Shown here piece by piece: positions 52,977 through 62,690 of a DNA stretch of 64,000 nt. The position numbers and the translations under genes were made by a program. The notes beneath the pieces were generated by a model that was given only the letters and a program-made list of their open reading frames with translations, did not search any database and was not told the origin of the DNA. The stretch spans positions 372,001-436,000 of the forward strand of contig JAJDAT010000049.1 of the NCBI GenBank assembly GCA_029261715.1, given 5' to 3'. Every line of letters starts with the position of its first letter. The first letter of the stretch is position 1. Source of the stretch: Nitrospinia bacterium. Its GTDB lineage: Bacteria > Nitrospinota > Nitrospinia > Nitrospinales > JAJDAT01.

Positions 52977-53846
52977 TTATTCTTTGATTTTCTTTTGTCG
53001 GTTTTGATAGTAAAAATGTTGCATGCTTTGATAGGGATCAATAGAGTCTTGATCTAACGCTTTTTTATCTTCGATATAGAAAGAAAACGAATTTACTTGT
53101 TCTCCCACAGCTAAACCGGCATTGCCCAAAAATGGCAGAAAATAATTTACGGGATTTAATAAACTGTCTACTGTTCTTCCAAATGCATGACGAGTTGAGG
53201 TTGGTCCAAATACAGGTAAAACTAGATACGGTCCGTTAGGAGTTCCATAACTCGCAAGAGCTTGGCCAAAATCTTCGTCGACAGAATCCAAGCCAGCATA
53301 ATTTTCCGCTACATCAAATAAGCCGCCAATCCCCGCTGTTGAATTAATAAGAAATCGACTGAATGTGCGCCCTGATTTTTCGAAATCGCCTTGGGCTGCG
53401 CTGCTAACCAACCGAGAAGGCATTCCCAGATTATCAAAGGCGTTGCGTATTGCTAGTCGAGCTGGTTCTGGAGTGATAAAGCGATAACCCTTGGTCAAAG
53501 GCTCGAAGAAGTATTTTTCAATTTTAGAATTAACGCCAAACATATAGCGATTAAAAGACTCGAATCTGTCGTCTACTTTCGGAAGGCTTGCAAAATCGTC
53601 GTCAAAAGGATCTTCAGCGTCTTCAAAATCTAATTCTTCAGCTGGCTTTGGTTGAGATTTTTTTTTCGGTTTTGGTTTTATTTTGGGTTCGGGAGGTTGT
53701 AGTGATTTTTTTTCGATATCGATTTCAATCTCTTGTGGGGCTAATAAAACCGATGCCGACTTATTGGCTTCCGTCGCGCTAATTTGACTAACGGATAAGA
53801 GGATTAAACTGAATACAAATAGAAAATTTATAAATCTAAAATTCAT
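52977..53846 (-). CDS. mlaA: MlaA-family phospholipid transport protein without a lipobox
   Basis: 289 aa. Signal peptide (FRFINFLFVFSLILLSVSQISA) with no Cys at the cleavage region, then a Lys/Pro/Glu-rich linker of about 60 residues. The MlaA body follows: DRFESFNRYMFGVN, FDNLGMPSRLVSSAAQGDFE, RFLINSTAGIGGLFDVA, DFGQALASYGTPNGPYLVLPVFGPTSTRHAFG. MlaA removes misplaced phospholipid from the outer leaflet of the outer membrane. Canonical MlaA is a lipoprotein, and this one is not by sequence. Confidence 0.9.
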   Translation of the reverse strand: MNFRFINFLFVFSLILLSVSQISATEANKSASVLLAPQEIEIDIEKKSLQPPEPKIKPKPKKKSQPKPAEELDFEDAEDPFDDDFASLPKVDDRFESFNRYMFGVNSKIEKYFFEPLTKGYRFITPEPARLAIRNAFDNLGMPSRLVSSAAQGDFEKSGRTFSRFLINSTAGIGGLFDVAENYAGLDSVDEDFGQALASYGTPNGPYLVLPVFGPTSTRHAFGRTVDSLLNPVNYFLPFLGNAGLAVGEQVNSFSFYIEDKKALDQDSIDPYQSMQHFYYQNRQKKIKE

Positions 53847-53927
53847 AACGAATATGATGAAATAATTTGTAAAAATTATTAATAAAATAGTAGCTCTATT
53901 CTATAGGGATTCCAAGGGATAATTTGT

Positions 53928-53962
53928 TCATTGAAACTTAAAAAAAATCAAAATTTCAATGA
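53928..53962. repeat. Inverted repeat downstream of the LMF-like gene
   Basis: TCATTGAAA (53928-53936) pairs perfectly with TTTCAATGA (53954-53962) around a 17-nt A-rich spacer. It lies between the LMF-like stop and the mlaA start, so it may be an operator for mlaA or a terminator of the LMF-like gene. Confidence 0.4.
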
Positions 53963-53979
53963 TTAAAGGACGTTTTAAT

Positions 53980-55557
53980 TTAAGGATTCCAGCCGCTTCC
54001 TATTATAAATTCTTGCAATCGTGTATTGGACTTAGACATTGGATAAAGCCATTCTTTTAGCATAGATCGCGACCAAACTGATTCAGAATCAAGAGAAGAA
54101 AAACTGTATTTATATAAATCGATTTTGATATGAGTTGGAGGGCGTTTTGGAAAAGGATTTTTTTCAATCAAGCTAAGAGTATTTGGGTCGTTCTTGAGTA
54201 GTTTCCAGACAAGGTGAAGAGCCCAAGGTTCTCTCTCTGGTCGAGACATAGCGGCGAACCATAATTGCCAATCGAGGCGGTAATGATAGGGGGATATAAA
54301 AGGAAGTCGCCGCATCGGATCGCCTGGTTTTGCTTTAAATTCATAAGGTTTCCAAATTGTTTCCGTTGTAGGAATGAGGTCTGAAGTTCCTTTAAAAATT
54401 AACTCCCTACGTTCTCTGCCTACTGAACCAAAAGCTCCATAAGTATTTACCAAATGCAGTTTATTAAACGAGGCGTTCATTACTTGTCCTGGACCTAATA
54501 GGTTTTGGATCACTGAAACGCTCAAAAACCCAACTAAAATTGTGATTGCCCATGTAAGCGCATTTCCCAGTTTTTGGGGGTTGGCTTCTTCTGCGGCTTT
54601 TTCCGCTCCTTGTACTAAATTTTTAGGAAGAAAACTTTTTAAAAAACCATCATCAAAACAAGCGATCGTCGCTGTTATGGTTAACCAATTAAGAAAAGAC
54701 AGGTTGCCGCTCAAGATTAATAAGGCTTGAAACGAAACTAGAAGCGCTCCAGCAAAATTGCGAGTCCAACGACGCGGACCAAAAATAAAAAATGGAACAA
54801 TCAATTCTATAAAATGATTCCAAAGCGTTCCCAATTGATGGATAGCTTTGGGCATGAAATGAAAGAGAGGAGATAGAAAGTTTGGGATAGGTTGAGTTTC
54901 ATAATGGTACAAAAGACACGATAAATTTCTCCAGCAAGAATCTCCTCTGATTTTTATTAATCCCGCTCCTAGATAAATCCGAAAGGTAAGCCATCGCAGA
55001 AGCCAAAAAATTAAAATTGGAGGCGCCGACTTTGGAAATGGTCGTGGGTCAAGGATAGGGCATAAAAAAATCGCTAGGAAACCTGTCTCAAGAAGTTGAA
55101 TTTCCCAACCGTATCCATACCATAGTTGCCCTATATGGACGAACGATAGATATAAAAACCAAATAAAAAAGAGAATAAGGCCATTTGCGAAACCTATCGT
55201 CACCAGGAATGAAAGAGACACTCCTAACCATGCCATTATTTGTAGAAAACTATCTGATAGGTGAAACCAAAACAATGTTGGCCAAGAAATAAATGCGTCC
55301 AACTTATTTTGATTAACTTCTATTAGAGAATTTAAGAATACATTTGCGGGTAATAATCCTTGTTTACCAATAAGAGGGACGGATTGAAAAGCGGCAGTTA
55401 GAAAAGCAAAAAAATAGACTCCTCCCAAAGCTCTTAGAAAAACAAAACGTACTAGCCAATATTCCGATTTTGTTTTTCCATTTTCTCCGAAAACATTTGT
55501 GAAAATATTCCAATAGGTTTTGAAGGGATTCACAGTTAAATACAAATGAAAATTCAA
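53980..55557 (-). CDS. Lipase maturation factor family membrane protein
   Basis: 525 aa with about eight to ten membrane helices, then a soluble C-terminal domain. Motifs of the LMF1 family are visible: RFVFLRALGGVYFFAFLTA, WLLRWLTFRIYLGAGLIKIRGDSCWRNL, YHYETQPIPN, and the soluble RRLPFISPYHYRLDWQLWFAA. In vertebrates LMF1 helps fold lipases in the ER; the bacterial role is unknown, presumably envelope-related. It is encoded upstream of mlaA on the same strand. Confidence 0.9.
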   Translation of the reverse strand: MNFHLYLTVNPFKTYWNIFTNVFGENGKTKSEYWLVRFVFLRALGGVYFFAFLTAAFQSVPLIGKQGLLPANVFLNSLIEVNQNKLDAFISWPTLFWFHLSDSFLQIMAWLGVSLSFLVTIGFANGLILFFIWFLYLSFVHIGQLWYGYGWEIQLLETGFLAIFLCPILDPRPFPKSAPPILIFWLLRWLTFRIYLGAGLIKIRGDSCWRNLSCLLYHYETQPIPNFLSPLFHFMPKAIHQLGTLWNHFIELIVPFFIFGPRRWTRNFAGALLVSFQALLILSGNLSFLNWLTITATIACFDDGFLKSFLPKNLVQGAEKAAEEANPQKLGNALTWAITILVGFLSVSVIQNLLGPGQVMNASFNKLHLVNTYGAFGSVGRERRELIFKGTSDLIPTTETIWKPYEFKAKPGDPMRRLPFISPYHYRLDWQLWFAAMSRPEREPWALHLVWKLLKNDPNTLSLIEKNPFPKRPPTHIKIDLYKYSFSSLDSESVWSRSMLKEWLYPMSKSNTRLQEFIIGSGWNP

Positions 55558-55637
55558 AATTAGTAAAAGGCCAATTATTTAATTAATTGATGACAATATA
55601 GAACAGAATAATACGCGATTTAAAAAAGAGAAAATTC

Positions 55638-55736
55638 ATGCCGTTATTAATTCTTATTTTTGTAATTGTTGTTCTCTGGACTTTTAGCTGTAAAAAGTTG
55701 ATTTTTATCGCGTTATTAATTTTAAATTATGGTTAA
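55638..55736 (+). CDS. Possible 32-aa hydrophobic peptide
   Basis: ATG at 55638 to TAA at 55734-55736. The peptide begins MPLLILIFVIVVLWTFSCKK and is a single membrane helix followed by a second hydrophobic stretch. AAAAGAGAAAA lies upstream, a weak ribosome site. In AT-rich non-coding DNA such frames occur by chance, so this is tentative. Confidence 0.25.
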   Translation: MPLLILIFVIVVLWTFSCKKLIFIALLILNYG

Positions 55737-55824
55737 TTTGTTTAAATTTGTTGATATTTTTATGGGAGATGTTATTATGAGTCATCCAAATTAAAAAACA
55801 CGAGTTTCACTCCCAGAATTCTAT

Positions 55825-58029
55825 ATGGATTCGGGACAAGCATCCAAGAGTGTTCGATTTATGATTATTTCCAAAAGATTATTAGGCTTTGCCTTAGTTT
55901 TTATGGTTTTTGCGGGTTTGAGTTTCAAATATTTTTTATTTGCTAAGGCATTGAGGGAAGCTCAAGTAGCCCAAGTTAACTTTGAACGATTAAATAACCC
56001 AATTTCCACTTCAGTTGTTTTTTCTGAGGGACTCAAAAAAACAGAACTCGAACAGGTTTCTACGGTTCATTACATAGTATCGCCAATTTCAGAATTTACT
56101 AAAAGTCTGAAAGATACAACCCAACTCGTCTTATCAAAGTTGGCTCATCAGGCGAAACGAAATCAAAAAAAGACACATTCTATTTTAGAAAGTAAGGAAG
56201 AAGTCGAAGCAGCTTTGAGCATCGAAGAAAAGACTCCTTCAGAGAATATAGACGAGACAAATGATAAGTTTTGGTTTTCTAAGTATGGAACTGGAATTAT
56301 TCGGTATGTAATAGCCGCCTTGCCAAAGGTGATTAGTCAGAAGACTAATTTGTTGGACAATTCTAATGTTCAATTAGCGCAATCGAGTTCAGTTCCGATT
56401 GGAGAGTCGGGTTTATCACAAAAAACGCTACGTCAATCTCAACCCAAACCTCTTATTCCTCCGGAATTTTCCAATGCGGATATAACAGTTATCGAGGATA
56501 GCCGAGAAATTATTGATCCGGGAGACGGGCCGTCATTTTTTGTAAATAAAATTGAGCTTGAAGGTAATACGCTTTTCGATACCAAAACTCTTGCTCCTAT
56601 TGTCGATGTGGGAGAGGGTATAGACGCGACGTTAGGAATTTTAGCTTTATATGGACAAGAGGTAACCGCTTACTATTCTGCTAAAGGTTACATACTTACT
56701 CAAGCTTATATTCCTAATCAAAAAGTAGAAAATGGCGTTGTTAAAATGATAGTGCAGGAAGGATTTATTGATGAGGTAGAGGTTAAAGGCAATAAATATA
56801 CCGATACCGAAAGTATCAAAAAACGGTTTTCTAGCGTTCAATCGGAAAAAATAATGCAAGAGTCTACTCTAGAGAGAACCTTGCTTGAACTGAACGATGT
56901 TAGAGGAGTGCAAGCTCGCTCAACCTTGAAAAAAGGAAAAGTTCCCGGATCTTCCGATCTTGTGTTGGAGGTGGACGAAACTCGCCCATACTATTTCGGA
57001 ATTGACGCGGATAACTTTGGATCTGAGTTCACAGGGCAAGCGCGGTTTGGGACGACTGCAATAGTAAATAATTTGTGGAAGTTTTCCGACGAAGTTTTTT
57101 TTAGAGCGGTCAAATCAGACGATGATCAGAATTTGTTTACCGGTTATTATCAAATACCGATAGATAGATCTGGAAGGTCTACTTTCAAGGTTGGATACAC
57201 TTATTCGGACCAAGGGCTAGGAGCTAGTTTGATTCCCTTGAATGCATTTGGGCGAACAAATATTCTTAACTTTGAAGTTGGTCAAAAAATTCTTCGAACC
57301 AGAAATTATCGTTTGGATTTAAGGGGTGGCTTTGAATATAAAAAATTCAGAAACTTTCAATTAGGAAGCACTTCTAGTAGCGATAATATTACGGATATTT
57401 ATTTTGGCGCTTCAGGTAATTTCTCAGATAGCTTAAATGGGACAAATTCCATTGATCTTAAAATCCAACAAGGTTTAGGTGGAACAGATTCGACTTCAGC
57501 TCATCCTTCGAGAACGAATGCGGACGCGACAACAACAGTCGCTACCTTTAATGTTACTAGGTTTCAAAACCCTGGATTTTGGGATAGTTTTTTAATTTTA
57601 AAATTGGGCGGTCAATTGTCTAGTGATAGAAACTTATCTCCTGGATTATTTGCTGCAGGCGGCTTTGGAACGGTAAGAGGCTTTCCTTTAGCTCAACTCT
57701 CAGGTGATTGGGGATATACCGCTTCAGCTGAATATGTAGTCCCTGTTCCCTTAGATTATTCTATAGGGGTTGGAGATTTGACTGTGAAGCAAGTTCTTTC
57801 TATTAACGGTTTTATAGAACATGGAAGAGTTTTTGCTATAAATATTGAATCAGGAGAGAGAAACGATTCTATTACCGGTGTGGGAGGAGGAGCTCAACTA
57901 AACGTTCCTCTTGGTAAAGATGCGCCAACTTTGAACTTAGCTTTTAACTATGGTTACCCAATTGGGGGGCCAATACCTTCCGATGGAAGCTTTGGAACGG
58001 TTTATGTTAATGGGGGCGTAACCTATTAA
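55825..58029 (+). CDS. TpsB-type outer-membrane transporter (FhaC/ShlB family) with long N-terminal extension
   Basis: 734 aa; usual TpsB proteins are about 560-600. Residues 1-235 are an extension with one membrane helix near 19-40 (LLGFALVFMVFAGLSFKYFLFA) and a low-complexity linker. Two POTRA domains follow (FFVNKIELEGNTLFDTKTLA from about 238; IDEVEVKGNKYTDTESIKKR). A 16-strand barrel has the family motifs FFAGGFGTVRGF-like (LFAAGGFGTVRGFPLAQLSG) and the C-terminal VNGGVTY. It exports a large TpsA protein or acts in outer-membrane assembly. No TpsA gene is adjacent. Confidence 0.85.
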   Translation: MDSGQASKSVRFMIISKRLLGFALVFMVFAGLSFKYFLFAKALREAQVAQVNFERLNNPISTSVVFSEGLKKTELEQVSTVHYIVSPISEFTKSLKDTTQLVLSKLAHQAKRNQKKTHSILESKEEVEAALSIEEKTPSENIDETNDKFWFSKYGTGIIRYVIAALPKVISQKTNLLDNSNVQLAQSSSVPIGESGLSQKTLRQSQPKPLIPPEFSNADITVIEDSREIIDPGDGPSFFVNKIELEGNTLFDTKTLAPIVDVGEGIDATLGILALYGQEVTAYYSAKGYILTQAYIPNQKVENGVVKMIVQEGFIDEVEVKGNKYTDTESIKKRFSSVQSEKIMQESTLERTLLELNDVRGVQARSTLKKGKVPGSSDLVLEVDETRPYYFGIDADNFGSEFTGQARFGTTAIVNNLWKFSDEVFFRAVKSDDDQNLFTGYYQIPIDRSGRSTFKVGYTYSDQGLGASLIPLNAFGRTNILNFEVGQKILRTRNYRLDLRGGFEYKKFRNFQLGSTSSSDNITDIYFGASGNFSDSLNGTNSIDLKIQQGLGGTDSTSAHPSRTNADATTTVATFNVTRFQNPGFWDSFLILKLGGQLSSDRNLSPGLFAAGGFGTVRGFPLAQLSGDWGYTASAEYVVPVPLDYSIGVGDLTVKQVLSINGFIEHGRVFAINIESGERNDSITGVGGGAQLNVPLGKDAPTLNLAFNYGYPIGGPIPSDGSFGTVYVNGGVTY

Positions 58030-58077
58030 AATATTTAACTTGATTTCCTTTTGATGAATATTTGTTTAAAGGAAGAT

Positions 58078-59169
58078 TTACAAATCAAAAAATTGATCCA
58101 GCTTTTTATCGCTTCGCGGTAGTTTCCCCGTTACAGTTTCCCAAACTTCTTTTGTTTCCATACACAAATAAACACCCATATTTTCGGCCCGTTCCCTTAT
58201 ATGATTTCGAATTGTGTCGTAGGCTTTGTTTCTGATTGGGCGTAAATATCTAAATTTTCCGTCTTCACTAGGGACATGTTCGCTATTAAATAAAATAGTT
58301 TCAGGATGTCTCTGTTTTATGACTTTCTTGAGATTGGAACGGTAGCGGAAACTCCCCAAGCTTATCCATTCGATATCTTCTATTCGTAAATTATTAAATA
58401 ACGTGTCAGTTAATTCTTTGTAAGCTGTTTCCCAACCTGGAAATATAATGATTGGATCGAAGTGAAAACCAACCTTGAAGCCATTTTCCTGACATAGTTT
58501 AGCCGCTTTTATCCTAGCGTCCAAACTTGCCGTGCCTTTCTCTTCGGAGTCGACTATCTCAGCAGGATTTATGGACCATGAAATAACAACGTTTTTGGGA
58601 TCATGTTTTAAAAGGTTATTTACGCACGCAGATTTTGTTTTTAATTCTAGTACGGCGTTTTTCTGTCGATTAAAGAACGGAACTAATAAGTCGGTATGAG
58701 GTATGACATCGTCAAGAGCTAAACTATCGGCTATTTCTCCTGTACCAACTCGAAATGTTCTTTCAGGATAAGTAGCGAACACCGTCTCGAGTTCCGATAA
58801 TACGTCTTCTAGGTTTACAAAAGCTTGAAGTACGGGATTATTTTCTAAAAAGTCTTGAAGAATGCAGTAGGAGCAATCATATATACAGTTTGACGTTAAA
58901 TTGACAATGTAATAATTACAACACACCATCCCCGGGCTGATTCCAGGGCATTTCTTAAGAAAAGATCCTTCGAACTTTGAGAGAAATAGAACCTTCTTTG
59001 AAGCTCCAAAAGGATCTGCTTTAGTCTCGTTGATTTCGTTGAGAACGGTTTTGCGGCAAGCATTTTTGGTTGTCGGAACTTCGGGGAATCGCTCAAGAAC
59101 GCTTTTAGATAGAGCGTAATTTTCAGCGCCCTCTTCTATATATATTGCTTCAGGGGAAAAGGTAATCAA
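58078..59169 (-). CDS. Spore-photoproduct-lyase-like radical SAM protein
   Basis: 363 aa. Radical SAM motif CIYDCSYCIL (CxxxCxxC), then GTGEIADSLALDDV, VISWSINPAEIVDSEEKGTASLDARIKAAKL, VGFHFDPIIIFPGWE and an end rich in charged residues. This is the SPL/SplB fold, found beyond spore formers where its role (DNA photoproduct repair or another radical reaction) is not established. It converges with the TpsB gene, 49 bp apart. Confidence 0.88.
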   Translation of the reverse strand: MITFSPEAIYIEEGAENYALSKSVLERFPEVPTTKNACRKTVLNEINETKADPFGASKKVLFLSKFEGSFLKKCPGISPGMVCCNYYIVNLTSNCIYDCSYCILQDFLENNPVLQAFVNLEDVLSELETVFATYPERTFRVGTGEIADSLALDDVIPHTDLLVPFFNRQKNAVLELKTKSACVNNLLKHDPKNVVISWSINPAEIVDSEEKGTASLDARIKAAKLCQENGFKVGFHFDPIIIFPGWETAYKELTDTLFNNLRIEDIEWISLGSFRYRSNLKKVIKQRHPETILFNSEHVPSEDGKFRYLRPIRNKAYDTIRNHIRERAENMGVYLCMETKEVWETVTGKLPRSDKKLDQFFDL

Positions 59170-59364
59170 GGTATTATATTGGGTTGGTGGTGACTAGAGT
59201 TGTTAATTGGTAAATAATTTGAGATAATAATGTAGTAGATTGGTTGACCTATATTAGGTTGATTGCCAAAACACTTTTTCAACCGACACGTTTTTTCTTA
59301 GTATTATACATCCTTCCCAGAAAATTATTTCCAAATTTGTTTTAAACTTTCATCTCTTCGGCGT

Positions 59365-60486
59365 ATGGATAATAAATCCCCAATTTTAGAGCAAATAGGA
59401 GCTGGAAGATCTTCCAGCAGTAAAAAGAGCTTTTTGGCTGTTGCTCTTATGTTTTCTGTAAGTTTGAATATTTATTTTCTTTGGTTTGATAAAGACCAAA
59501 CTTCAACGCTTAATGCAGAAGCGAGTTTACCTCAGGAAGTAAAACCTGTTGTACAAACTTTAGCGACTGAAAGTACGAATTCACCGTCAGAGGAAGTCTC
59601 AATTCCACCCAAAGAAAACTTTGAAGTTGCAAAAGCGTCTTTTGAGCCGGTTGAATCAGTCGAAGGTGGAACTGTTAAGGCGTTAAGTTTTAAAATAAAA
59701 AACTCATTGAATTATTCTTTATGTAAGATCATGTCGAAAGAAGATGGGTGTCGGCAATTAGCGGCTTACATTAGTAGATTGTTGACTTGGAATATAAATA
59801 TCAACAAAGAGATGCGAAAAGGGGATTTGGTTCGAGTTATATATGACTCATTAAACAACCAAGATAAGTTTCAGGTTTTAAAATTGAATTATCACAGCGC
59901 ATTTCATGGACAAGTTTTTTCTTTTAGTTTTTATCATACCCCTGGGAAAAAATATGGAGGATATTTTGACAATAAAGGGCGGGAGATTGCCCCAAGAATA
60001 GTCGATATAGAGGCTCCGATAAGGGATTATATTGAGATAACCTCTCTTCCTGGCGATTATCGCAAAGGCCGGTTTTCTGGGCATAGGGGAACAGATTTTA
60101 AAGCGGATGTTGGAACTCCCATATATTCAAGCTTTGAAGGTAAAGTAATTCGCAGAAATTGGAACACTCGAGTTAACGGTTATTGTTTAGAAATTGACCA
60201 TCCTAGAAAAGGCGTTATTACGCGTTACCTGCATTTGAGTCGAGCTTTAGTCAAGCGAGGAGAATTTGTCAAACAAGGACAGAAGGTAGGAGAATCAGGC
60301 AATACGGGTAGAAGCTATGCGCCTCATTTACACTATGAAGTTCAGCAGAGAAGTGGTAAGAAGAAATTTATTCATCCTTTTAAATCTAAGACACATAAAT
60401 TTGTTAAACAAGAAGTGCCCCCCGCCCGAAAAGATGAATTTTTAAAAACAGCGACAGGTTATGATTCTCTTTTTGAAGATAGTTGA
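59365..60486 (+). CDS. M23-family peptidoglycan endopeptidase, membrane anchored
   Basis: 373 aa. N-terminal membrane anchor (FLAVALMFSVSLNIYFLWF) in an N-in orientation. A periplasmic region with an OapA/LysM-like fold (NININKEMRKGDLVRVIYDSL) follows. The C-terminal peptidase M23 domain has its zinc residues visible: GHRGTDFKADVG (His, Asp) and APHLHYEV (HxH). It cleaves peptide cross-links in peptidoglycan. Upstream of mtgA, which makes a cell-wall hydrolase/synthase neighbourhood. Confidence 0.92.
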   Translation: MDNKSPILEQIGAGRSSSSKKSFLAVALMFSVSLNIYFLWFDKDQTSTLNAEASLPQEVKPVVQTLATESTNSPSEEVSIPPKENFEVAKASFEPVESVEGGTVKALSFKIKNSLNYSLCKIMSKEDGCRQLAAYISRLLTWNININKEMRKGDLVRVIYDSLNNQDKFQVLKLNYHSAFHGQVFSFSFYHTPGKKYGGYFDNKGREIAPRIVDIEAPIRDYIEITSLPGDYRKGRFSGHRGTDFKADVGTPIYSSFEGKVIRRNWNTRVNGYCLEIDHPRKGVITRYLHLSRALVKRGEFVKQGQKVGESGNTGRSYAPHLHYEVQQRSGKKKFIHPFKSKTHKFVKQEVPPARKDEFLKTATGYDSLFEDS

Positions 60487-60693
60487 GAAATCTAAAATAG
60501 AATTAAAGTTTAAATCGCTGATTTTTAAAAAATAGTTAGTCCTCAAATCTTTTTAACGTTAATATTTAGAATCCTAGTAACTTTGTTTTGAAAAAGCCCA
60601 ACAGGGTTGTTAGTTTCTGGTTCTTGAGTGTACTCTTTTTCTTTTATTTGCCACGTCGCTTGGCCAAACGTTTTTCACACATTCACCAATTCA

Positions 60694-61446
60694 ATGAGGC
60701 GATCTAAGGCAAAAAAGCGAAACCAAAAAGAAAAACGACCAACTTTAAAACGCAGATTTTTATTTTGGTTTTTTAAGTTTGCCATCGTTCTTTTTTTGCT
60801 TAGTTTGATTCCAGTCGTTCTTTATCGATATGTTAATCCTCCAACAACTCCGTTGATGTGGATTAGATGGGCGGAAGTTGAAGGTTTTCAACCTTCTTCC
60901 GTAGTGATTGAAAATTGGGTTCCGCTGAAAGATGTTTCGGATAATTTGATTAAAGCTGTTATCAGCGCTGAAGACGGTAAGTTTTTTAATCATGCTGGTT
61001 TTGATTGGAACGCTGTGGGCGATGCCTTCTGGCACAACCTGACTTCTACTAGAAAACTTGGGGCTAGTACAATCAGTATGCAAACGGCCCGAAATGCGTT
61101 TTTATGGCAGAGTAGAACCTGGCTGAGAAAAATTTTGGAAGCATACTACACTGTTTTAATTGAAGCATTTTGGAGTAAAGCTCGAATTTTAGAAGTGTAC
61201 TTAAATATAATAGAATGGGGTGAGGGAATTTTTGGTTGTTCTCAAGCGTCTCAATTTTATTTTTCACAGCCAGCAAAATCTCTCTCTGCCGAAAACTCTG
61301 CCTGGTTGGCTTCTATCCTTCCAAACCCACGAGTATGGTCGATGAACCCGAAATCTAAAAAAATATTAAAGTCGAAAGTGAGAATCTTAAAAGGAATGAA
61401 AGTTGTCCGAATTCCCTCTTTATCTTCAGAAACGACTGCCAAGTGA
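60694..61446 (+). CDS. mtgA: Monofunctional biosynthetic peptidoglycan transglycosylase
   Basis: 250 aa from the ATG at 60694, which begins just before the basic patch and TM helix (FKFAIVLFLLSLIPVVLYRY); an in-frame GTG at 60628 would add 22 residues. GT51 catalytic motifs: VISAEDGKFFNHAGFDW with the essential Glu, GASTISMQTARNAF, KARILEVYLNIIEWGEGIFG. It polymerises lipid II on the periplasmic side. Its stop overlaps the methyltransferase start by GTGA. Confidence 0.94.
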   Translation: MRRSKAKKRNQKEKRPTLKRRFLFWFFKFAIVLFLLSLIPVVLYRYVNPPTTPLMWIRWAEVEGFQPSSVVIENWVPLKDVSDNLIKAVISAEDGKFFNHAGFDWNAVGDAFWHNLTSTRKLGASTISMQTARNAFLWQSRTWLRKILEAYYTVLIEAFWSKARILEVYLNIIEWGEGIFGCSQASQFYFSQPAKSLSAENSAWLASILPNPRVWSMNPKSKKILKSKVRILKGMKVVRIPSLSSETTAK

Positions 61447-62639
61447 TCCGTTTACAAATATCCAAAGGTCTTCAGAAAAAAATTAGAAGCGGATATCCAT
61501 GGGTTTTTAAATATCAAGTTATTAATGGTCCACTAAAAGGGAGCGCTGGAGATTTAGGCGTTGTTTATGATTCGGATAATCGCTTTTTGGCCATAGGGTT
61601 AGTTGACCCCGAAGATGAAATTTGTTTCCGAGTTTTACAGCGAAAGACCCCAATAACAATTAACGAGAGTTTTTGGGAAGAGAGATTTAAAGAGGCTGTT
61701 TCAATTAGAGAACCGCTAAAAAATTTTCAAACTGATGGGTATAGAGTATTAAACGGAGAAAATGACGGTTTTCCTGGATTGATTTTAGATCAGTATGGGG
61801 ATGCAGGGGTTTTAAAAATTTATTCGACTGTTTGGATTCCTTACCTAAAAGTTTTGAGCAATGTAATCCAAAAACAACTTACTTTAAAACGCGTCGTAAT
61901 TCGGTTGGCGAGAAAAATAACTTCAGTTTGTTCAAAACAATTTTCCATTCGAGAGGGAGATTTATTGTTTGGGGAATCTTCAGAAACTTCGGTAAGGTTT
62001 CTTGAGAATGGACTAACTTTTGAAGCAGACATATTAGAGGGTCAAAAAACAGGATTTTATTTTGACCAAAGGGAGAATCGTGAAGCTATCCGAGAATTAG
62101 CTCTGGGAAAAACGACATTGAATGTTTTTTGTTATACAGGGGGGTTTTCTGTTTACGCGCTTGCAGGAAAATGTAAAAGCGTTTTAGAAATAGATTCAAA
62201 CTCGTGGGCGTTGAAATCGGGAAGGAGAAACGTGGAGTTAAATTTTTCAGATTCAAAAACAGTAAGTAATTTTTCTCAGAAAAAAGGCGACGCTTTTCAG
62301 GAATTAGAAAAATTAATAAAACAAAAACAAAGCTTCGATTTGGTGATTTTGGACCCACCTGCTTTTGCGCGTAACAAAAAGGAAAAACCTAGCGCCTTAA
62401 AAGCTTATTTGAAATTAGCCGAAATGGGAGCTTCTCTTGTAAAAAAAGACGGTGTTTTATTTGCGGCATCTTGCTCCGCCCCGGTACTTTCCGAAGAGTT
62501 TTTTGAAGTCGTGGATAGAGGAGTCAGAGCTGCAGGCTTTAAGTTTTTATCTTTTAAGCAATCTGGACACGCGCTTGATCACCCTATTAGTTTTAAAGAA
62601 GGGGCATATTTAAAAGGGATTTTTGGTAAAGTAATTTAG
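61443..62639 (+). CDS. Class I rRNA methyltransferase (RlmI/RlmK family)
   Basis: 398 aa. An N-terminal PUA domain (GLQKKIRSGYPWVFKYQV) is followed by a Rossmann-type SAM domain with TGFYFDQRENR, LNVFCYTGGFSVYALAGKCK (SAM loop), VLEIDSNSWAL and DLVILDPPAFARNKKE (catalytic loop). The pattern is that of 23S rRNA cytosine-C5 methyltransferases, but the target cannot be read from sequence. The GTG start overlaps the mtgA stop, so it is coupled. Confidence 0.93.
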   Translation: MIRLQISKGLQKKIRSGYPWVFKYQVINGPLKGSAGDLGVVYDSDNRFLAIGLVDPEDEICFRVLQRKTPITINESFWEERFKEAVSIREPLKNFQTDGYRVLNGENDGFPGLILDQYGDAGVLKIYSTVWIPYLKVLSNVIQKQLTLKRVVIRLARKITSVCSKQFSIREGDLLFGESSETSVRFLENGLTFEADILEGQKTGFYFDQRENREAIRELALGKTTLNVFCYTGGFSVYALAGKCKSVLEIDSNSWALKSGRRNVELNFSDSKTVSNFSQKKGDAFQELEKLIKQKQSFDLVILDPPAFARNKKEKPSALKAYLKLAEMGASLVKKDGVLFAASCSAPVLSEEFFEVVDRGVRAAGFKFLSFKQSGHALDHPISFKEGAYLKGIFGKVI

Positions 62640-62690
62640 TTAAAAAAAACCTCTAGTTTTCTGAATTTCATGCGTTGAATTTAGTTTAAA

